Shown here: one piece after another, positions 57,014 through 64,000 of the stretch | Layout of the letters: each line of letters starts with the position of its first letter | How positions within the stretch are numbered: position 1 is the stretch's first letter | Source: an uncultured Odoribacter sp. | Lineage (GTDB): Bacteria > Bacteroidota > Bacteroidia > Bacteroidales > Marinifilaceae | Length of the DNA stretch: 64,000 bases | Assembly: GCA_944321165.1 (NCBI GenBank) | Contig: CALUKE010000004.1 | Coordinates: 62,001-126,000 of the forward strand | Direction of reading: 5' to 3' | Position numbers and translations under genes: made by a program | Notes under the pieces: model-generated | The model's database searches: none | What the model saw: the letters and a program-made list of their open reading frames with translations, nothing else | What the model was told of the DNA's origin: nothing

Positions 57014-57841
57014 TTATTTCAACGGCTTCAGTCCCAGGATTTCTCTCGCCTCCGCAGATGTAGCCACTCCACGTCCCAGTTCTTGCGCCATGCGTACAAC
57101 TTTTGCCACCAATTCACCATTGGATTTGGCCAATACTCCTTTTTCAAGATACAGATTGTCTTCAAAACCGACCCGTACATGTCCTCCCATGACAATCGCA
57201 GGTGCTGCCATCGAAAAAGCATGTCGCCCGATACCGGTAGCCGTCCAGGTCGAACCGGCCGGAATCGCATTCACCAGCCAGCAAAGATTCGGCACCGTAG
57301 CCGGCGTACAGCCAGGCACTCCCAAAACAAAATTAAACTGCATGGGAGCTCCGGGGACCAATCCTTTTTTTGCCATATTCAAAATCGTATCGAGATGGCC
57401 CATCTCAAAACATTCATATTCCGGTTTGATATGGTTCTCCAGCATACGTTTGCCGAAATCCCTCATCATCGGCATCGTATTTTCAAATACATCATCTCCG
57501 AAATTACAGGTCCCGCAATCCAGCGTCGCCATCTCCGGGAAAAGTTCGGTCGGCTGCAAGCGTTCCTCGGCAGTCATTCCAACAGCACCGCCCGTCGAAG
57601 GAATCAGAATCACTTCCGGACACACCGCATAAATCGCATCGATACATTCTTTAAAACGTGCTTTACTTTGAGTCGGCGTACCGTCATCCTCTCGCACATG
57701 CAGATGAACGATAGCAGCCCCGGCATCTACCGCCGACTTGGCTTCCCTGACAATCTCCTCGACAGTATAGGGAACTGCGGGATTCTGTTCTTTCGTTACT
57801 TCCGCGCCGCAAATGGCCGCTGTTATAATCAGTTTTTCCAT
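57014..57841 (-). CDS. kce: 3-keto-5-aminohexanoate cleavage enzyme (BKACE family)
   Basis: 275 aa. The N-terminal EKLIITAAICGAEVTKEQ and the HLHVRED motif with zinc-binding His46 and His48 are typical of Kce. It splits 5-amino-3-oxohexanoate with acetyl-CoA into 3-aminobutyryl-CoA and acetoacetate, a reaction known for this family and for few others. DCGTCNFGDD and NFVLGVPGCTPA are further family blocks. It precedes kdd by 34 nt. Confidence 0.93.
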   Translation of the reverse strand: MEKLIITAAICGAEVTKEQNPAVPYTVEEIVREAKSAVDAGAAIVHLHVREDDGTPTQSKARFKECIDAIYAVCPEVILIPSTGGAVGMTAEERLQPTELFPEMATLDCGTCNFGDDVFENTMPMMRDFGKRMLENHIKPEYECFEMGHLDTILNMAKKGLVPGAPMQFNFVLGVPGCTPATVPNLCWLVNAIPAGSTWTATGIGRHAFSMAAPAIVMGGHVRVGFEDNLYLEKGVLAKSNGELVAKVVRMAQELGRGVATSAEAREILGLKPLK

Positions 57842-57847
57842 AATCGT

Positions 57848-58240
57848 CTATTTTCTTTGATCCTCTTTCTTGACAACACAGGTACCGCTGGCACGGCACA
57901 CCAAAATCGGTTCTTCCAATACATCGGCAGCCGAAGGAGAGATATCCGGTCGGGCAGCAATCACTTTTTTCGCTTCAAAAACCATTTTCCGGGAAGAATT
58001 GCCTACTTTCACGATCTCTCCGGTTGCCTCGATATAATCCCCGGCATAAACAGGAGCCAGGAACTCCACATTATCATATGCCACAAACAACCCTTCGTCG
58101 CCATCGTGCATAATCAATAATTCCGTTGCTACATCTCCAAACAAATGTACCATGTGAGCGCCATCGACCAGGTTTCCGCCATAATGGGCATCCTTTGCGC
58201 TCATCCGTAGTCTGATCATTGATTTTTCCATGTTTTCCAA
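57848..58240 (-). CDS. kal: 3-aminobutyryl-CoA ammonia-lyase
   Basis: 130 aa, a small hotdog-fold enzyme; [27 protein letters not shown] and [24 protein letters not shown] segments match Kal. It removes ammonia from 3-aminobutyryl-CoA, giving crotonyl-CoA that feeds bcd/crt/hbd. Start may be at the ATG three codons downstream (58231). It lies 6 nt upstream of kce. Confidence 0.88.
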   Translation of the reverse strand: MENMEKSMIRLRMSAKDAHYGGNLVDGAHMVHLFGDVATELLIMHDGDEGLFVAYDNVEFLAPVYAGDYIEATGEIVKVGNSSRKMVFEAKKVIAARPDISPSAADVLEEPILVCRASGTCVVKKEDQRK

Positions 58241-58254
58241 TTTATATATACACC

Positions 58255-58902
58255 TTAAGCTTTTACCATATAATCCACAAAAATTCCCGGCGTCTTGATC
58301 AGTTCCGGATACAATTCACCGGTTTCAACCAATTCCTGCACTTCGGCTATGACCAGATCAGCGGCCGTTGCCATCAGAGGGTTGAAATTCTGGGTAGTTC
58401 CCTTATACACCAGATTTCCGGCCTCATCACCGACACTGGCTCCGATCAAGGCAATATCCGCCCGCAACGGCTTCTCCAACAAATACTCCCTGCCATCGAC
58501 CTGTATGACCTGCTTCCCTTCCGCTACCAAAGTACCGATTCCTGTCGGCGTCAATACACCTCCCAAACCGGCACCGCCGGAACGAATTCTTTCTGCCAGC
58601 GTTCCCTGAGGGCTGAACTCGATCTCCAGCTCTCCACTGTTCATTTGCTCACTGGTACAGGGATTGGTTCCAATATGAGACACAATCACCTTTTTCACTT
58701 GTTTATTGGCAATCAATTGGCCACATCCTTTATCCGGATAGGCAGTATCATTCACAATCAAAATCAGGTCCTTCACGCCGGATTTTGCCAAAGCGTCAAC
58801 GATTGCATTCGGAGTTCCATTGGCCAAGAACCCGCCAATCATGACCGTCATTCCATCTTTCACTTTTGCAACCGCCTCTTCTACTGAAATAAGCTTCTTC
58901 AT
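58255..58902 (-). CDS. atoD: CoA-transferase subunit A (butyryl-CoA:acetoacetate type)
   Basis: About 215 aa from [17 protein letters not shown]; an upstream in-frame ATG lies in AT-rich leader. [18 protein letters not shown] block ([21 protein letters not shown], split here: [10 protein letters not shown]), IVSHIGTNP and [12 protein letters not shown] are class I CoA-transferase A-subunit features. It heads the operon, far from its partner atoA. No other gene lies between it and the putative promoter at about 58950. Confidence 0.88.
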   Translation of the reverse strand: MKKLISVEEAVAKVKDGMTVMIGGFLANGTPNAIVDALAKSGVKDLILIVNDTAYPDKGCGQLIANKQVKKVIVSHIGTNPCTSEQMNSGELEIEFSPQGTLAERIRSGGAGLGGVLTPTGIGTLVAEGKQVIQVDGREYLLEKPLRADIALIGASVGDEAGNLVYKGTTQNFNPLMATAADLVIAEVQELVETGELYPELIKTPGIFVDYMVKA

Positions 58903-58944
58903 AAGTATATGGTTTTTGTTTAAAATTATACATTTTAGCTCAAC

Positions 58945-58961
58945 TGTGTCAAATTTACACA
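58945..58961 (-). promoter_or_regulatory. Putative kam operon -7 box within a TGTGT-N7-ACACA palindrome
   Basis: Minus-strand TAAATTTG (58957-58950) fits the Bacteroidota -7 consensus and lies 48 nt before the atoD start. It is nested in an inverted repeat TGTGT (58945-58949) / ACACA (58957-58961), a possible operator. A good -33 element is not seen. Confidence 0.4.
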
Positions 58962-59179
58962 ATTCAAATCCAAAAAAGAATGATTTTATACAGATTTTTT
59001 CTTTATTTTGCTATTTGGAATAATTCTAAGTTCACAAAAAATAGGTCGCCTTTTGTTTATTGACACATGAATTCCTAAAAGTTAACAAAATCGAAACAAC
59101 TTATTCATCAGCCCGTAATGAATCAGCCCGATCTTTGGAGCGAGAAAAACACAAGGATTATATTCAAAATTTCAAAGAC

Positions 59180-59713
59180 ATGAAAATTATCATTTTGCTT
59201 TTAACATTGATCATTGCAGACTTTACAGTAAAAGCACAATCCATCGTTCTGGCCGACAATTCTCCCCGCAAAGAGAATCCCAGAAACATTTCAAGAACAG
59301 ACAAGGCCCCCTTGTTCGTATTCAACAATTACGGCATTGACTTAAGGCACGAGGATTTAAAAGAATATCCGCAACATGTATTGGGAGATCAGGTCGCCCG
59401 TAAAATGTATGCCACTCAAAAAGTATATGTCAGAAAGCATTCCACCGATATCAGTTTTATGGAGAACACCGTAGAAATCTACAAACCGGCCATTTACAAC
59501 TCCATTCTGAAATTGGACAACTATTTCAAGAAAGCAGTTCGTCGTCAAGAAATGGACACTCAAAAAGCCTGCGACGAATTATCCGAATGCTTAGATATCG
59601 CTTATCTCGCTTATTATGAGGAAAAAACAGAAGAACTGGAAAAAACATTGAAAAAAGCCAAATCACCGGAAGAATTGTTAGCCGTTTTCCATTCCATTTC
59701 GATCAAAGAATAA
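59180..59713 (+). CDS. Exported protein of unknown function
   Basis: 177 aa from MKIIILLLTLIIADFTVKAQ, a clear signal peptide; the longer frame starting at 59060 adds a non-coding-like leader. The mature part is hydrophilic, with PRKENPRNISRTDKAPLFVFNNYGIDL and a helical C-terminal half (LDNYFKKAVRRQEMDTQKACDELSE). It is divergent from the kam operon and ends at a good terminator. I do not recognise the family; similar lone exported proteins are common in Bacteroidales. Confidence 0.6.
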   Translation: MKIIILLLTLIIADFTVKAQSIVLADNSPRKENPRNISRTDKAPLFVFNNYGIDLRHEDLKEYPQHVLGDQVARKMYATQKVYVRKHSTDISFMENTVEIYKPAIYNSILKLDNYFKKAVRRQEMDTQKACDELSECLDIAYLAYYEEKTEELEKTLKKAKSPEELLAVFHSISIKE

Positions 59714-59738
59714 ACAGTCACAAAAATCATATATATTG

Positions 59739-59772
59739 ACAGCATTTCCAGGGTTCAGAAATGCTGTTTTTC
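59739..59772 (+). terminator. Rho-independent terminator of the exported protein gene
   Basis: ACAGCATTTC (59739-59748) pairs with GAAATGCTGT (59758-59767), 9-nt loop, followed by TTTTTCATTATTTTT on the plus strand. It also faces the convergent DUF4268 gene. Confidence 0.85.
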
Positions 59773-59773
59773 A

Positions 59774-60238
59774 TTATTTTTCAGCCATCTTGATCCGTTC
59801 ATTGATCAAATCCCGATATTCCCAATAAGCCTCTTCCAACAGAGGCATTTTCTCTGCGAAAAAAGCATAAATCCGCTCCCAGTCATCCGGACGATAAAGA
59901 CTGACTTCCGGCAACTCGAAATAAATCACACTCAAGGGACGTTCTCCCATTCCCAAATAATCCTCTTCCCATTTCAGATCTTCCCCACAATCAGTCGCCA
60001 TCAATTTACGGTATGACTGAAAACATTCATAAATCTCATAACGCCTCAAATCATTTTTGTGATCAATCTGAAACAAAACCAAAGCTTTCTGTTCATCAGC
60101 ATAAAACTTCAACTGTGTAGACTTGATTTTCACTCCGGTCAACACCCATTTCCGATATATTTTATGCTTGGAACAGTAACGTTTAAATCCATTCCAAAAA
60201 TGAACCCGTAACTCTTTTGCTTCTTCCTTGGACCACAT
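59774..60238 (-). CDS. DUF4268 domain-containing protein
   Basis: 154 aa, cytosolic, no signal. The whole length fits DUF4268 (KEEAKELRVHFWNGFKRYCSKH; KSTQLKFYADEQKALVLFQIDHKN; YRPDDWERIYAFFAEKMPLLEEAYWEYRDLI). The domain also occurs at the C-terminus of some nuclease-like and defence-associated proteins, but here it is alone and no biochemical role is known. A TATCTTTG -7-like box lies at 60284-60277, about 39 nt upstream. Confidence 0.75.
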   Translation of the reverse strand: MWSKEEAKELRVHFWNGFKRYCSKHKIYRKWVLTGVKIKSTQLKFYADEQKALVLFQIDHKNDLRRYEIYECFQSYRKLMATDCGEDLKWEEDYLGMGERPLSVIYFELPEVSLYRPDDWERIYAFFAEKMPLLEEAYWEYRDLINERIKMAEK

Positions 60239-60276
60239 AATGATTAAAATTAAACATTAAAATCGAATTGTTTTAT

Positions 60277-60284
60277 CAAAGATA
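60277..60284 (-). promoter_or_regulatory. Putative -7 box (TATCTTTG) of the DUF4268 gene
   Basis: Minus-strand TATCTTTG fits TAnnTTTG and lies 39 nt upstream of the DUF4268 ATG. The -33 element is not clear. Confidence 0.4.
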
Positions 60285-60360
60285 GATATAAAAGCCGACA
60301 TAGAAAAATCCAAAGAAAATTAGTTAACTCAGCTTTTGAGAAAAAATTAACATTTTTTTC

Positions 60361-60398
60361 TTGCATATCCATTAAATTGTTCGTTATTTTGCGAACAA
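60361..60398 (+). promoter_or_regulatory. arsR promoter with overlapping operator palindrome
   Basis: TTG at 60361-60363, a 20-nt spacer and TTATTTTG at 60384-60391 resemble a Bacteroidota promoter (-7 TAnnTTTG with one mismatch). TTGTTCG (60377-60383) and CGAACAA (60392-60398) form a palindrome with an 8-nt spacer that brackets the -7 box, a good site for an ArsR-type repressor to block transcription. Half-sites recur downstream of arsR. Confidence 0.6.
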
Positions 60399-60409
60399 CA
60401 AATAAAAAA

Positions 60410-60733
60410 ATGAATAAAGATTATACGATCGATCAAGAACGACTTGCCCGTTTTGCCAAAGCCATGGGACATCCTGCAAGAATAGCGATTCTTAATTTTT
60501 TAGCACAACAAAACTGCTGTTTTTTCGGAGATATTCACGAGGTCTTACCGATTGCAAAAGCAACTGTATCACAACATCTGAAAGAATTGAAAGACGCCGG
60601 CCTGATTCAAGGCTCTATCGAACCGCCCAAAGTAAAATATTGTATAAACAAAGAAAATTGGATTATTGCTCAAAAATTATTTTCTGCTATTTTTAATCAG
60701 ATCAATCTGGAGAAAGGGAATTGCTGTAATTAA
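60410..60733 (+). CDS. ArsR-family thiol-sensing transcriptional repressor
   Basis: 107 aa from MNKDYTIDQ (the longer frame from 60377 starts within the promoter). Winged helix-turn-helix: LARFAKAMGHPARIAILNFL and LPIAKATVSQHLKELKDAGLIQGSIEPPKVKYCIN. Cysteines sit at C36-C37 (QQNCCFFGDI), C78 and the C-terminal C105-C106 (GNCCN), likely ligands for As(III), Sb(III) or other thiol-reactive metalloid. It heads the operon with ArsF, ArsG, permease and thioredoxins and probably represses it together with itself. Confidence 0.85.
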   Translation: MNKDYTIDQERLARFAKAMGHPARIAILNFLAQQNCCFFGDIHEVLPIAKATVSQHLKELKDAGLIQGSIEPPKVKYCINKENWIIAQKLFSAIFNQINLEKGNCCN

Positions 60734-60752
60734 ACGGATTTTTACGATCCGA

Positions 60753-60780
60753 TTGTTCGCAATTCGACAAACAACGAACA
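60753..60780 (+). promoter_or_regulatory. Second ArsR-like operator upstream of the arsF-like gene
   Basis: TTGTTCG (60753-60759) recurs as in the arsR operator, with a degraded partner CGACAA (60765-60770) and an inverted half-site CGAACA at 60775-60780. It lies between arsR and the arsF-like gene. It may provide a second repressor site or an internal promoter control. Confidence 0.45.
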
Positions 60781-60817
60781 TTTCATAAAAATTAATATAT
60801 CAAAAAACAACACGATC

Positions 60818-61252
60818 ATGAGAAACATAATTTTACTATTCACTTTTTGTATCGGTTTAGTTGCTTGCGGAAACAAAAATTCAAAAAGCACAACCACAGA
60901 AGAAGTAAACAACGAACAGGATCGAATTGAAGTCCTCTATTTTCACGGCAAACAACGATGTGCAACTTGCGAAGCCATCGAACAAAATACCCAGGAAGTT
61001 ATCGAATCGCAATTTTCAAATGAAATGAAAGACGGCTCTATAATTCTACGCATAATTGACATATCCCAAGCAGAAAATGAAAAAATGGCAGACAAATACG
61101 AAGTAACCTGGTCTTCACTTATCCTCAGCAAATGGAAAAACGGTAAAGAATACTGGGAGAATATAACCGAATATGCCTTTGCCAATGCTTATTCTGCTCC
61201 GAAAACATTCAAAAAAGAATTAACAGAAAAAATCAAAGAGTTGCAAAAATAG
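60818..61252 (+). CDS. ArsF-like lipoprotein (nitrophenyl compound nitroreductase subunit family)
   Basis: 144 aa. Lipoprotein signal ending in FCIGLVACGNKN, then a thioredoxin-like domain with EVLYFHGKQRCATCEAIEQNTQEV (CATC at about 47-50), and a C-terminal Lys-rich helix. This matches proteins named ArsF in the arsEFG clusters linked to tolerance of aromatic arsenicals. It may act as a thiol reductant at the outer face of the membrane. The next gene is the ArsG-type permease, 6 nt downstream. The named activity is inference from family and context. Confidence 0.75.
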   Translation: MRNIILLFTFCIGLVACGNKNSKSTTTEEVNNEQDRIEVLYFHGKQRCATCEAIEQNTQEVIESQFSNEMKDGSIILRIIDISQAENEKMADKYEVTWSSLILSKWKNGKEYWENITEYAFANAYSAPKTFKKELTEKIKELQK

Positions 61253-61258
61253 CAAATC

Positions 61259-61966
61259 ATGGAATGGTTACAATCTTTATTAGAGGACAGTACAACACCA
61301 GCCTTGACCGCCTTTTTACTGGGCCTGCTGACAGCCATTTCCCCCTGTCCCTTGGCAACCAATATTACAGCCATTGGTTTTATCAGTAAAGACATAGAAA
61401 ATCAAAGTCGGATTTTCAAAAAAGGCTTGCTTTACACTTTTGGCCGTGTAGTAGCCTATACCATATTGGGAATTATATTAATTCTTATTCTGAGAAAAGG
61501 ATCAAGCCTATTTGGTATTCAGAAATTTATCGGAACATACGGAGAAATAATTCTTGGTCCCGCATTATTGCTGATCGGTATATTCATGTTATTCGGCAAC
61601 AAACTTCAATTACCTTCGTTCGGATTTAAGGGAAACGGAGAAAATTTAGCACGAAAGGGTAGTTGGGGGGCAATGTTGCTCGGCATATTATTCGCCTTGG
61701 CATTTTGTCCCACAAGTGGTGTTTTCTATTTTGGCATATTGATTCCTATGTCAGCGACCACTTCTGCCGGCTATTTGCTTCCGATACTTTTTGCCATAGC
61801 AACTGCACTACCTGTCTTGATAGTTGCCTGGATATTAGCGTTCAGTGTACAACGAATCGGTAGCATCTATGGGAAAATACAAACCTTGCAAAAATGGCTC
61901 AACTGGATGGTTGGAGGCCTATTCCTCTTCGTCGGTGTATATTATTGCATTATTCTATATTCTTAA
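61259..61966 (+). CDS. ArsG-family/CcdA-like membrane transporter
   Basis: 235 aa with about six transmembrane helices. Two conserved half-motifs contain cysteines: AISPCPLATNITAIGFI (about residues 26-42) and ALAFCPTSGVFYFGI (about 150-165), as in CcdA-type electron carriers and ArsG. It is annotated in related clusters as efflux permease for aromatic aminoarsenicals; the CcdA-like cysteines also allow a role in carrying reducing power to the periplasmic thioredoxins encoded beside it. It starts 6 nt after the arsF-like gene. Confidence 0.75.
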   Translation: MEWLQSLLEDSTTPALTAFLLGLLTAISPCPLATNITAIGFISKDIENQSRIFKKGLLYTFGRVVAYTILGIILILILRKGSSLFGIQKFIGTYGEIILGPALLLIGIFMLFGNKLQLPSFGFKGNGENLARKGSWGAMLLGILFALAFCPTSGVFYFGILIPMSATTSAGYLLPILFAIATALPVLIVAWILAFSVQRIGSIYGKIQTLQKWLNWMVGGLFLFVGVYYCIILYS

Positions 61967-61987
61967 TCAAATTTAAAAATTAAAGTT

Positions 61988-62221
61988 ATGGAAATCAAAG
62001 TTTTGGGAACAGGTTGTAGCAAATGTAAAGCCACTTATCAAATAATCGAAAAAGTGATAAAAGAAAATGCGCTTGACATAACACTTACAAAAGTGGAAGA
62101 CATCGTGGAAATTCTGAACTCCGGAGTCATGTCTACCCCCGCAGTTCTGGTTGACGGTAAAGTTCGAATTAAAGGTCATGTACCCAGTGAAAGTGAAATA
62201 AAACAATTATTCGGTATATAA
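61988..62221 (+). CDS. Small thioredoxin/glutaredoxin-like protein (MTH895 type)
   Basis: 77 aa, no signal. MEIKVLGTGCSKCKATYQIIEK has the CxxC at Cys10-Cys13; VMSTPAVLVDGKVRIKGHVPSESEI holds the cis-Pro and C-terminal signature of MTH895/TM0996-like mini-thioredoxins. In metal-resistance operons these proteins often sit next to DUF318 permeases, as here. It may deliver thiol-bound metalloid or electrons to the permease. A role as an ArsE-like subunit is possible but cannot be shown. Confidence 0.8.
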   Translation: MEIKVLGTGCSKCKATYQIIEKVIKENALDITLTKVEDIVEILNSGVMSTPAVLVDGKVRIKGHVPSESEIKQLFGI

Positions 62222-62231
62222 CATTTCGATT

Positions 62232-63572
62232 ATGGAGACAAAAAAAGAATGGAAAATCCTGTTTTGGATGATCGCTGTTTTCGCACTACTCTTTTTTATG
62301 CCACTCAATAGCAAACAATTTACAACAGCTATAAATGCGACTCTTGATTTAAGCCAGTGGTATGCACAAGAACATGTAGTATTATGCCTTCTTCCAGCCT
62401 TTTTCATTGCAGGAGTAATTGCTGTATTCATCAGTCAAGGCGCAGTACTCAAGTATTTCGGAGCTTGTGCAAAAAAATGGCTTTCTTATTCAGTAGCTGC
62501 TATTTCCGGAAGCATTTTGGCTGTATGCTCTTGCACCATTCTTCCCTTATTTTCAAGTATCTACAAACGAGGGGCAGGATTAGGGCCGGCAATTGCATTT
62601 CTTTATTCTGGACCGGCAATCAGTATCCTGTCGATCATTTTGACCACTCGAATTCTGGGAGTAGAAATGGGCTTGGCACGAATGATGGGAGCCATATTAT
62701 TTTCCATCGTCATCGGTCTATTGATGTCATTTATCTTTCACAAAGAGGAAAAAGTCAAACAAGAAGAACAGATGCACATCGTTCCTCCTCCGGAAAAACG
62801 TCCGATGTGGCAAACAGCATTTCATTTTTTCTCCCTGATATTGATTCTCGTCTTTGCCAACTGGGGCGCTCCGGCAGATTCTGACAAAGGGTTGTGGTAC
62901 GCTATTTTTACCTATAAATGGCAAATTACAGGATTTCTTGCTCTGGTATTCTGCTGGTCCCTCATACGAATTCTAAAACTCAGCGCCCGATGGGTATGCA
63001 TCGGAGCAATAGCAACCATTCTCTCAATCGTCTTTGCGAATCACTTCATAATCCGCTCTCAATTTGTACCATTAATTCCTATGCTTGTTGGAATAACTTC
63101 ACTTTCACTCATATTATTTTTTGACAAACGGAACGAAGAAAATCATGAATGGCTTCTGTCTGCCTGGGGATTTGCCAAACAAATACTGCCGCTACTGGTC
63201 ATCGGAGTCTTAACTGCCGGATTTTTATTAGGATCAACCCATGACAATACATCTATCGCAGGCATCATTTCAAACGAATGGATCCAATGGGCCGTCGGTG
63301 GAAATTCTTTATTATCAAACTTTTTTGCCAGCTTTACGGGAGCATTCATGTACTTCGCCACCCTGACCGAAGTGCCGATCATTCAAGGTCTACTTGCTTC
63401 GGGCATGGGCAAAGGGCCTGCACTCGCATTGCTTTTGGCCGGTCCGTCGCTATCTCTGCCCAACATGTTAGTGATCCAAGGCGTCCTGGGAATGAAAAAA
63501 ACCATCGTTTACGTAGCACTCGTTATCGTCATGGCCACCTTCTCGGGATTCGTTTTTGGAAATCTCTTTTAA
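62232..63572 (+). CDS. DUF318/ArsP-like permease
   Basis: 446 aa with roughly ten transmembrane helices in two similar halves. The family signature CSCTILPLFSSIYKRGAGLGPAIAFLYSGPAISIL (about 98-132, given here only as CSCTILP and GAGLGPA) and the second-half counterpart MGKGPALALLLAGPSLSLPN are present. ArsP permeases of this family expel trivalent organoarsenicals, using membrane cysteines; here Cys residues in CSCTILP are the likely ligands. The gene follows the mini-thioredoxin by 10 nt. Other DUF318 proteins have unknown cargo, so the substrate is inferred. Confidence 0.8.
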   Translation: METKKEWKILFWMIAVFALLFFMPLNSKQFTTAINATLDLSQWYAQEHVVLCLLPAFFIAGVIAVFISQGAVLKYFGACAKKWLSYSVAAISGSILAVCSCTILPLFSSIYKRGAGLGPAIAFLYSGPAISILSIILTTRILGVEMGLARMMGAILFSIVIGLLMSFIFHKEEKVKQEEQMHIVPPPEKRPMWQTAFHFFSLILILVFANWGAPADSDKGLWYAIFTYKWQITGFLALVFCWSLIRILKLSARWVCIGAIATILSIVFANHFIIRSQFVPLIPMLVGITSLSLILFFDKRNEENHEWLLSAWGFAKQILPLLVIGVLTAGFLLGSTHDNTSIAGIISNEWIQWAVGGNSLLSNFFASFTGAFMYFATLTEVPIIQGLLASGMGKGPALALLLAGPSLSLPNMLVIQGVLGMKKTIVYVALVIVMATFSGFVFGNLF

Positions 63573-63592
63573 ACCATTTTATATGATATGAC

Positions 63593-64000
63593 CATGCAAA
63601 AAAACAAAACATATATTCCGATCATATTTACTATTCTGTTATTTATCACCCTGGTTGTATGCAGAGATGATCTGTTAAATTACCTATCAAAAAATCAAAT
63701 ATCCCGAATGACTGAAAACAAAAAACAAGCCATAAATGATTCCATAATACAGTTGTACAATTATCAAAACAATAAACAGAACTTCGATTACACCTTTCTT
63801 GAGTTCGGATCCACCGGATGTCATAGCTGTCGTCAAATGGAACAAGTTATGGAAATCATCAGAGCAAGGTATCCGGGCAAAGTAAATGTCGTATTCATCC
63901 ATGTTGCTGAAAAAGAAAATCAGGAGATGGTAAATTATTACGGCATTGCAACCATTCCGACTCAGATTTTATTGAACAAAAACGGCAAGGAATACTTCCG
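63593..64000 (+). CDS. Thioredoxin-like membrane/lipoprotein, partial, frameshifted at an A8 tract
   Basis: The gene runs off the window. Translating from the ATG at 63593 meets a tract of eight A at 63597-63604, after which the frame soon stops; losing one A (or a +1 shift) gives MQKNKTYIPIIFTILLFI, a hydrophobic N-terminal segment ending near VVC, which continues as an open frame to 64000. That frame has TGCHSCRQMEQ (CxxC) and YGIATIPTQILLN (cis-Pro), a thioredoxin fold. Without a shift, the first in-frame ATG is at 63708 and yields a soluble form without the membrane segment. So it is a pseudogene, a sequencing error or a slippage-controlled gene. It follows the permease gene by 20 nt and ends the visible ars operon. 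Confidence 0.7.

Noticed and set aside
59060..59179. Longer start for the exported protein gene
   Set aside because: The added 40 residues precede the signal peptide and lie in AT-rich leader sequence; MKIIILLLT is the natural start.

Overview
The window looks like a chromosome segment from an anaerobic gut Bacteroidota, most likely Bacteroidales near Odoribacter/Butyricimonas. The reasons are SusC/SusD pairs under ECF sigma/FecR control, several TAnnTTTG-type -7 promoter boxes, many DUF families typical of Bacteroidales (DUF4837, DUF1343, DUF3108, DUF4843, DUF4876), and a full lysine-to-butyrate operon. The genus is an inference from gene content.

Layout. (1) 1-2.7 kb: remnant of a mobile element, with a RhuM/Fic fusion gene followed by a frameshifted tyrosine recombinase that lacks a start codon. 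(2) 2.8-4.3 kb: a small membrane protein and purM. (3) 4.4-18.1 kb, minus strand: an ECF sigma - FecR - TlpA - helper - SusC(STN) - SusD - DUF4843 - PKD-like - TlpA - transglutaminase/LRR lipoprotein locus. This is a surface-signalling nutrient-uptake locus with redox and possibly peptide-handling partners; its substrate is unknown. (4) 18.2-26.1 kb, minus strand: envelope housekeeping genes (LolE-like permease, TonB-C-like protein, ComF, Ig-like lipoprotein, DUF3108, DUF4837, NamZ/DUF1343). (5) 26.4-30.6 kb, plus strand: an aminotransferase, then a four-subunit 2-oxoacid:ferredoxin oxidoreductase (VOR/KOR type). (6) 30.6-43.1 kb, minus strand: a TonB-dependent receptor, a DUF4876 lipoprotein, a beta-barrel protein, then three tandem paralogues that each join a gingipain/caspase-like (C25-type) domain with an intact His/Cys dyad to a C-terminal HEAT-like region. 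This is my best candidate for an undescribed system. (7) 43.3-44.2 kb: a coiled-coil lipoprotein. (8) 44.4-58.9 kb, minus strand: a 15-gene lysine fermentation operon (atoD-kal-kce-kdd-kamA-kamB-kamC-kamD-kamE-atoA-bcd-etfB-etfA-crt-hbd). (9) 59-60.2 kb: two small genes of unknown role. (10) 60.4-64 kb, plus strand: an ArsR-regulated operon (ArsF-like, ArsG-like, a mini-thioredoxin, an ArsP/DUF318-type permease, a thioredoxin-like protein) running off the window. Its last gene carries an A8-tract frameshift right after the start codon.

How the genes work together. Regions 5 and 8 both serve amino-acid fermentation. The aminotransferase plus the ferredoxin-linked oxoacid oxidoreductase can turn amino acids into acyl-CoAs and reduced ferredoxin. 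The kam operon turns lysine into acetoacetate and 3-aminobutyryl-CoA, then crotonyl-CoA and butyryl-CoA, with Etf-linked reduction. Region 3 has the parts of a cell-surface signalling loop (STN domain on SusC to FecR to ECF sigma). Region 10 has the parts of a thiol-based (organo)arsenical or metalloid defence, with operator-like palindromes over the arsR promoter. No tRNA, rRNA, CRISPR array or intact insertion sequence was recognised.
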